Assembly (NCBI GenBank): GCA_027579435.1
Contig: JANBPK010000718.1
Coordinates: forward strand, 94,231 to 158,230
Origin: Candolleomyces eurysporus
Taxonomy: Eukaryota; Basidiomycota; Agaricomycetes; Agaricales; Psathyrellaceae
Length of the DNA stretch: 64,000 nucleotides
Reading direction: 5' to 3'
Both the position numbers and the translations under genes were made by a program. Positions 57,529 through 64,000 of the stretch are shown piece after piece (the stretch's first letter is position 1; every line of letters begins with the position of its first letter). The notes beneath the pieces are model-generated. The model searched no databases, was not told where the DNA came from, and worked only from the letters and a program-made list of their open reading frames with translations.

Positions 57529-58800
57529 TGCAGTAGAGCTGAGACCCCAGCCTGACTCGGAAATGATGCTATGTATGATATTATGATTTTATACAAGCTC
57601 TGGCCCGTTGCGCTGCCCAAACATAACAGGGTCTTAGTAGAGTGTGCAACCCTTTCCTTCATAAGAGAAGCAAACCTAGTGCATACCCACGTCAACGTAC
57701 ACGCGGCAACTAGTCCATCCTTTTCAATACACACGAGGCATTAGGTCCATCCTTTTGTTTTTTCTTTGGCCTTCCCGCTTGATACAACTCCACTTTGATT
57801 GGCTCACTAGAATCCGGTATGATAGGGGCCGTTCCCACGCTTTTCAAAAATGACTAACATCAGCGAAAGTTGGGGAACAAGCACTTAAACAGGTTTAAAC
57901 CTGGACGTTTACTGAGGATTCGCTTTTTAACAGCCATCTACGGTGATAAAAAAAATAAGGAGAGATGAAGAGATATCAAGTAATTTTCATCAACTACGAA
58001 CGTCGCCATGAAGCGTGCAGTTGCCATAAGCGCTGGGCGCTTATGACATTCTACTCTGAGCGAGGCAGTAGCTCTTGTTCTTAGCATTGCTCTTTAGTAC
58101 GTAAGTATGTGTGCCCTTACTACGGTCTGTGTGGCAGGCATCTTGCTCGACGCCGCAGCTTGACATAGCAGTGTTTGCAATGCCGAGCGACAGCACCTCG
58201 CGGTTGTCGGTCGAGATTGCACAGTCTAAGGCCCTATTTCGACTGAACTTTGAAGTCAGACGACAGCCCCTCGTAAGCACACGCGGCGACTCACGTCAAC
58301 TCATGACAGACTGTATTATTGGCCGTTTGAATTTTCTTTTCTTCTTTATCTGGTTAGTCTCCAAGGTCGAAGGTCGTTGCCTGGTGGCCAGCATGCGGCA
58401 TGATATTGGCGGCCTAGATTACGGCCGAGGACAGCTATGACTCGCGGGGAGCCTCAGGTGCTCGATCAAAAGGAATTCATACTTTTCCCTCATGGTTGAC
58501 TTGAATGTTCGCACCCCAGACAAACGCCCCGCTTCAGATTCGCCGGTCTAATCTGCGGGCGGCAGTATGTTGTCCGCAGAATATCCCAATGTGGACTCCA
58601 AAATTCATCGAACTCTTCGGACACATGTCCGAATCGGACGTGTACTTCATTAACTTTAACAGGACAATTTTGCCGGCTCAGGACTCCAGGGCCTCGATCC
58701 ACAAAGGTTCTAGTGCATCTCACCCGTAGTTGCTGCCCTATATCTTCAGGTCACGAATTTATCAGACGTATCAAAATTTGGTTATCTTCGCCTATAGTTT
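57529..58800. other. Stretch without a recognised gene right of copy D
   Basis: Expected to hold the promoter of copy D. A plus-strand frame of 109 codons at 58111-58440 has no family resemblance. The remainder shows nothing. Confidence 0.4.
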
Positions 58801-58886
58801 CCAGGACATTCTACAAGATCCGAAGCGCATTAACAGGGTTCGGAGGTCAGTATTAGTACTCTCGAGGCGGAAGTATCCTTGAGACC
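58801..58886 (+). pseudogene. MED20 3' fragment in unit D
   Basis: Matches the last about 85 bp of the intact gene (ATCCGAAGCGC, CGGAGGTCAG, CTCTC.AGGC.GAA) but is out of frame. It runs into the duplicated downstream flank. Confidence 0.8.
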
Positions 58887-59930
58887 GCCTTGTTAGATCT
58901 GTATTTCTATTCCAATGTATAATAGGACAAGAATCTCACTGAACAGCGAATGATGGCCCTACTGAGCCTTCTGAGAAGAAGGTTGGCAAAAAACTGGCCT
59001 CCATCGAGTGGAGATCGAACCTCCGGCCGCCGCCGGCTCGAAGTTAGGCTGCCTGAGCTCGAAAGCCCAATAGAAATGACCCAGGTTATTACTACTCCAT
59101 TGAGGGTTATTCTAGATCTTCGTCCTCCAAGGCCATCGCCCAGAAGAAGAGGTGAATCGTGGAAAAGCCAGAATCCACACGCACGGTGAAGCGGCTCCGG
59201 AGTCGCTTTTGCATCGAGAATCGGATTCTAGTCCTGCGCATGCACTTGACACTCTGAGAATCGTGCTAGAGTCACAGGATAGAACTGGGGGATTCAGACC
59301 GAAACCCGATTTTGGCTCAATTTGGTGTCAGAATTGTCCCCAGAATCAACACCGGAATCAACGTGCACTAGAATCGATATTGCAGCCTTGACCCACACTA
59401 ATTACAAATGAATTCAGACATCAACCAATCGGGATGTGCAGACCTTGGGCAACTTAAAGTTGAGTTATGTAAGAGGTATCAGAAGGAGAGCGACTGAAGC
59501 AAGCTTGAACGAGACGGAGAGAGGGAGATTGAAGATGGCCGCTTTGCCGCAGAGCCTACTAGTACCTTTCGTGCTTCCCAATATCTCAAGTTCAAGCTGC
59601 AAGGGAGATCGTAGGGGGTGTCAAGGAGTGAATTTTTGTAAAACCCGCCGTGCATGGATAAGTACTCGAAGCTCACGGTTGACCGAGAACAAGAGAAAAT
59701 GCCACTGTACCGTTGGCTGGAAGCTTTTCGCCGCTAAAGTGCGATCAAATTCCGCACAGATGAGTCGGATCAGGAGGCCGACGATGGATCAGTTTCCACG
59801 GAAGTATGGGAAGTTTGCATCTGCACAGAGACCGACCGTGCTGCAATGATCGTTTGGGCAGGGTTAGATCCTTTCCTCTGATGACAAGCAATGCCCGTCG
59901 TCCAAACTCCCTTTTATCACGTCTGGCTGC
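58887..59930. repeat. Second copy of the MED20 downstream flank
   Basis: Counterpart of 53955-54845, with a more diverged or unmatched middle (about 59110-59680). No gene found. Confidence 0.65.
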
Positions 59931-60800
59931 AGATTGGAACACTGTAGAACCTCGATGGCATCGATATCTTCCTCAAGCCGCTGGGTCAAAGTCGACAACT
60001 CTGACTCTCGAATCTTTTACGCAGGGGTCTGGCTTCACGCGAACGCACCACTAGCTTACGAAGGCTCACTCATAGGAACACGTACTCAAGGATCCCAAAC
60101 CTTTCGGTTCACAGGTCAGCTCCTTACTCTCCACCTCATTGACCTGGATTCACATTCACCGGTGGGATGTAGGCAATGCAGCGCGTACTGTCGGCGCCAA
60201 CTCAAGCCAACCGGTATTTGCCACTGACGCTCGGGGTACCACGATAAACGGTACTGCTGAACCAGACTGGGACTGTATCCTCAACGGTACCACCTTCCCC
60301 AAGCCTCTCCGCTCTCCATACGTCGTCAATCCCTGGGTCGTGTGTGATTTTCCAGACCTCCCCAGTGGTCAACATACGATTGAAGTCAAAGTCAAGTCTA
60401 ACGCAAGGTTGTTTTGGTTGGACGAAATCCAATATGATCCAGGTGTCCTCGTGCAGGACGAGGTTAGGCTTGTGCGGTATGATGATGTGAATGTGACGTA
60501 TAGCGAAGGAGGTTGGGAGCCGTATTCGCAGGGTGGGCAGGTTGTTGGGAGATCGACGAATATTAGAGGGAGTACGGCTACACTCAGATTTTTCGGTGAG
60601 CATTTCCTCGTTCCTCCTTGTCGCCGTTATAAACTTACTGTAAAAATTATAATGTAAGCAACGAGATTACCGTAGTGGCAGCTTACCCCAACACGGCACC
60701 AGAAGATCCAATGCGGCCCACTTACTCAATCGACCGACGTGGAGGGAGTTTCTCCATCCAAAATGGTGGTGTTGCCTCAGATTTCTATCGCCGAGTGGTA
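59931..60800 (+). pseudogene. Fragment of a surface/membrane glycoprotein gene with two beta-sandwich domains
   Basis: Exon 59934-60115 reads KVDNSDSRIFYAGVWL...GSQTFRFT and splices in phase (intron about 60116-60171) to NAARTVGANSSQ...WVVCDFPDLPSGQHTIEVKV. A second repeat follows, VRYDDVNVTYSEGGWEPYSQ...TLRFFG. After a further intron-like gap comes NTAPEDPMRPTYSIDRRGGS. The D.DS.I.Y...W....TF.FTG pattern, repeated twice, is typical of Agaricomycete secreted or single-pass membrane proteins. A signal peptide, the membrane helix and cytoplasmic tail are all absent, and the last junction does not keep frame. The 3' end is replaced by a monooxygenase fragment near 60800. Confidence 0.65.
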
Positions 60801-61402
60801 CCTACCGTTCGGTCAAAAAATAATTCCACAGGTGTTTATCAGGGCAGCTGACGGACGACCTATCGAAATTCAAGATATGCTTCCGGTGGACACGCGACTC
60901 GGTCTCCTTGTCTTCATGGGACACATCCATTTTGCCACGAAGGAGAAACTTCAAGAGTTGTGTAACGGATTCGAGAGAGTCGTCACCGCCATTTCGCGGA
61001 GCAATGCTCCCTCTTCTGAAGTCTTCCGGATTATTTCGATCGCTGGTCCGACCTTGAGGAAAGTCGACGGCGCTTACCTCGAATTACCGGCACTCTTGAG
61101 GTCACATTGGTCCAGGTGAGTACCAGATTATTTGTTTTAGACCCCACCCGGCCTCCTCGAGCTGACCGGTGTTTTCTTCTTTTGAAGCGTATTGGTTGAT
61201 GACCTAGATACGAAAAGGAAGCAAGGAGGAGACGGGTCCACCAACTATGGGATTGACCAGTCCGCTGGAGCCATGGTTCTTGTTGACCGGACGACTATGT
61301 TGGCACATTCGCACCGTTCAACGAGGAGGGAGTCAAGCATCTTAAAACGTATCTAAACGGCTTTATAAAGCCTGTGAAACTCGAGCATGAGCTCTTGGAA
61401 TA
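60790..61402 (+). pseudogene. 3' fragment of a phenol 2-monooxygenase-like FAD hydroxylase gene
   Basis: The plus frame from about 60800 reads GQKIIPQVFIRAADGRPIEI, QDMLPVDTRLGLLVFMGH. After an intron near 61118-61188 it reads VLVDDLDTKRKQGGDG, and in a shifted frame PDDYVGTFAPFNEEGVKHL. This is the C-terminal thioredoxin-like dimerisation domain of phenol hydroxylase-type enzymes. The FAD-binding and catalytic parts are entirely missing and there is a frameshift near 61291, so no enzyme is made. The start point is a fusion with the preceding surface-protein fragment. Confidence 0.75.
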
Positions 61403-61601
61403 AGTAGTTGGATTGGCAGTATTTATCTCAAATGTGATTGCAATGACTTGGGTACATCTTCAATGAACTGCAACCCGATAGAACCATCGCAGTTTCCTAG
61501 ATGAAGGAAAGCTCGGCCATAAAAATGCATGTAGTAGAATGGGATGCTATACGAAAACATAATTTCAATAAGTTACAACATCTGAGAACTAAACGATCTT
61601 T
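61403..61601. other. Short gap without a gene
   Basis: AT-rich 3' region between converging pieces; nothing recognised. Confidence 0.4.
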
Positions 61602-63056
61602 TCAACCACGTCGACTCTTGACCGGCGCAGCCTCCGCGCTATTTACAGGCACCCTCCTCGGCCCACCTGTCGCAGGCCTAGCTCCCTGCGCGGATGGAGG
61701 CCTCCCACTTGGTTTCGCAGCAGTCCCCNATATCGGATTTCGACGACGAGATAGCCTTCGTTGTTGTGGTCGCAGAGGAGGCTTTGCCTGGTACGGCGGT
61801 CGACGTCGTCGGCGAAGGCCGATTTTTCTTGACCCCCGCCGAGGTTGTTGCTGGAGGCTTGAAGACAGGAGACACCTTTCCGCTTGGCGGCTTCGCATTG
61901 AATTTCAATGTCCTACCACTTCCAGTGCCGTCGTTCTCCTTCTCCCCAACAACACCTCTTGCAGGAGCTCTCGATGTTGCTGCACCTGTCTTCTCCCTCG
62001 ACACGGTAGAAGTACCAGCTTTAGTCGGTTTGCTAGCACCAACTTTAGCTTTGGCGGCCCCTCCGGCTGCGGTCGTCTTCGCAGCAGTCGTAGAAGGTTT
62101 CCTCGACTTGGCTTCAGGGAACAGAACCCTGCCTTTAATCGGACCACCCACAACCGACCTGGAACTTGCGCCACCGGATCCAACCGCGTTCCTCTCCTGC
62201 AGTGGCGTATCAGGCGGTGATTCGCTCACCCCCAAGCTCTTGTGCAAGCGACATCTGAGGAGCCTCCACAGGTGCAGGCGCAGGCAGAGGAGCAAACCCG
62301 CCGTGATCAAAGTCAACAGATAGGTCCCCACTCCGCTCCTCCTGCGACTCCTCAACCGCGCTCAGACCCTCACCACCAACAGGCGACTGGGATAGCAAAA
62401 GAATCCGACTGAGTGGGCTAGGTTTAGCAGGTGAATACGCGTGAACCATCCGCTGAGCGAACGGTTTAGCCACGGGGAAAGGTTGCTTCGTGGGTGGTGG
62501 AGGCGTTAGAAGGTCAAGTTCGGGCTCCAATTCAGCTTCTGCTAGCGGCTGTCCTGACGATGACGGTTCAGCAGAAGAAGACTTGGCTTTGATCCATTCA
62601 GGCGGGGATAGTTTGATTGGAGGTGGAAGGGCAGGTCCTGGCGGGAGGGATGCATGAGGAGATGGTGGAGGCAGGAGAAATGTTGTCGACAATAAAGACG
62701 TAGGCGGCGCGAGGGGTCCCATCATCGAGAAAGTTGGCGATGGCATTGGTAGAATTTCAGTCTCTCCTGCAGGGATGATTTTCTTTGGACCAACGTATTC
62801 TAAGAGCTGAGACCCAGCGACATATTCCGCTAAGACAGTGTTGACGGGGTAAAGGGCCATCGCGCAAATATGTGCGATGCACTCGTTTGGCCGTAACCTT
62901 TGTTCTGTGATAGATGGTCAGCAAATGAATTGATGAATTGGATGTACGAAAAAGAAGAAAGCAAAATAAAAGCTCACCCTAGTCAATCTGTCAGCTAGGT
63001 TCCCATGATTCTCCTCGGCGACCTCTCCGATTCTTCTTGAGCCTTGAACGCTGCAC
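61602..63056 (-). CDS. Pro/Ser-rich unknown protein with N-terminal coiled coil, possibly 5'-truncated
   Basis: Minus strand. An exon at about 62978-63056 (EVAEENHGNLADRLTR) is followed by an intron. A long exon from 62904 then reads EQRLRPNECIAHICAMALYP, VNTVLAEYVAGSQLLEYVG, then Pro-rich sequence and VHAYSPAKPSPLSRILLLSQ, then a Lys/Ala/Thr-rich tail (SGRTLKFNAKPPSGK, TAVPGKASSATTTTKA) to the stop at 61602. The frame changes at a run of five C (62229-62233) and at the N at 61730, and the splice at 62978 is off by one beside a C triplet. All three are homopolymers. I do not know the family. The repeat beginning at about 63263 may have removed the 5' end. Confidence 0.5.
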
Positions 63057-63262
63057 CTGAGAGTGTGTAGAGGGAGGGCATGAGGTATGAATGCTGCTTG
63101 GAAGCAATGTCAGCCCCAGATTCACGTCGGTCAAGGGAAGGCAACAGAGAACGCGGAACGAGAGAACGAGCGAGAAAATGGAGAGCAAAAGCAAGAAACA
63201 CGCATACCTTGTTAGTACGATCATCCTGATCAATTCAGATACGTTGTGGACGGAATCAAATG
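63057..63262. other. Region between the Pro/Ser-rich gene and the segmental duplicate
   Basis: May include an intron and remnants of upstream exons of the minus-strand gene; none could be fixed. Confidence 0.3.
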
Positions 63263-63835
63263 GCCTTCCAAGACCTCCGGCGGTCGATCGGGATACAGCA
63301 GGACCTCGATGACATCGACATCTTCTCTGAGCTCTTCTACGAGCCAATACGGCAAAGTCGACAGCCCGGAGCCTCGAATCCCTTATTCAGGGTCTGGCCT
63401 CTCGCGAATGCACCATTAGCGCACGAAAGCTCGCTCATAGGAACACGTACTCATCAATCTCAAACCTTTCAATCCATAGGTCAGCTCTTTCCTCATCCCT
63501 TATCCTTTAAGCATGACTCACACTCACTAAGATCGATGTCCGTACCCTAGAAGACTTCAATAGGAGCATATTGAAGCACCTGCCGTAGTTTGTGTGGAAC
63601 CGACCGTATTGAAGCAGCCAGGGTGAGCAGTAAGGCCACTCGCTGTCCCTTTCTAATCTCCTTCCCAGCTTCGATCCCGACAGGGTGGTCTTCACTCCTC
63701 GGACAGAGACCAGTCTCTTCGATATTCGAGTTAAATTCGACCTTGTGGTGGTATCTGCGACTTTTGGCGACGATTTGAGCCCAGTCTGGATTTTGGTTCG
63801 CATCGTCAGTGAACGTGCTTCAAGGTTCTGAAGCG
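63263..63835. repeat. Segmental duplicate of 54846-55345
   Basis: Left half resembles the surface-protein exon (KVDSPEPRIPYSG in one frame) with stops. Right half shares CTGCCGTAG..TGTGTGGAA, AGGGTGAGCAGTAA and GCGACTTTTGGCGACGATT with the 55 kb copy. Confidence 0.85.
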
Positions 63836-64000
63836 GACGCCCATGATGCTTGTTGGTGGCTTGGAAGCTTGGAAACAAGTTTGGAGGTGCAGATGTTGCA
63901 CGGGGGAAGGATCAACAGAGGGCGGGCGGGCCATCAGGAAACCGACAACATCAGTAAATCCGTGGGAGTTTGATAAGGCTAGATAAGGGAATGCCATCAA
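63836..64000. other. Window edge, no gene recognised
   Basis: Nothing supportable; the sequence is cut by the window end. Confidence 0.4.

Noticed and set aside
59010..59030. Minus-strand GGTTCGATCTCC as a tRNA 3' half
   Set aside because: It lies in a duplicated flank whose partner at 54 kb has lost it, and no stem pairs.
1..64000. CRISPR arrays, bacterial operons, riboswitches or rRNA
   Set aside because: Spliced fungal genes throughout; no regular spacer array or rRNA-like sequence seen.

Overview
The window is nuclear DNA of a mushroom-forming basidiomycete (Agaricomycete). The grounds are genes split by many 48-68 nt GT-AG introns with CTRAC-type branch points, and families I recognise from that group: a NACHT STAND NTPase, a DUF6698 protein, a Plavaka transposase, a Ty1/copia element with TG...CA LTRs, and a basidiomycete-type MED20. 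Exon coordinates below were derived by hand from reading frame, splice sites and family fit.

Left part (1-31 kb), a mosaic of spliced genes and repeats: a five-exon NACHT gene (1969-5731, +); a CpG-poor gene-less block (5.74-8.13 kb); a degenerate TCCACYGGA-type array abutting a 3'-truncated Plavaka transposase (8515-11600, -); a coiled-coil gene made of 28-residue repeats (12341-13533, +); a Ser/Pro-rich unknown gene (13567-15880, -); a C2HC-type unknown gene (16730-18043, -); a DUF6698 gene (19247-20765, +); two unknown genes (21137-21745, - and 22065-23608, +); a decayed BET double-bromodomain (BDF1-like) pseudogene (about 26150-27770, +); and a small spliced gene (28877-29247, +).

Middle part (31-43 kb): repeat-rich and partly CpG-depleted. 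It holds a ~580 bp near-perfect palindrome (33312-33893), a decayed Agaricomycete-type gene (34095-35240, -), a small inverted-repeat element with a second, inverted copy at 50 kb, and a young complete copia element (37249-42653) with a GCAAG target duplication and one in-frame TGA.

Right part (43-64 kb): a four-fold duplicated locus. Its ancestral unit is a divergent pair, an uncharacterised five-exon gene (minus strand) and MED20 (plus strand). Three uncharacterised copies read through cleanly (43708-44776, 45847-46910, 56340-57528) and one is nearly intact (51332-52423). Only one MED20 (52929-53954) is intact; the other three are 5' or 3' fragments. Further right are diverged segmental duplicates, a fragment of a beta-sandwich surface-protein gene joined to the 3' end of a phenol 2-monooxygenase-like gene, and a Pro/Ser-rich gene (61602-63056, -).

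Six single Ns and several apparent one-base frameshifts lie at homopolymers, so some apparent breaks may be sequencing errors.
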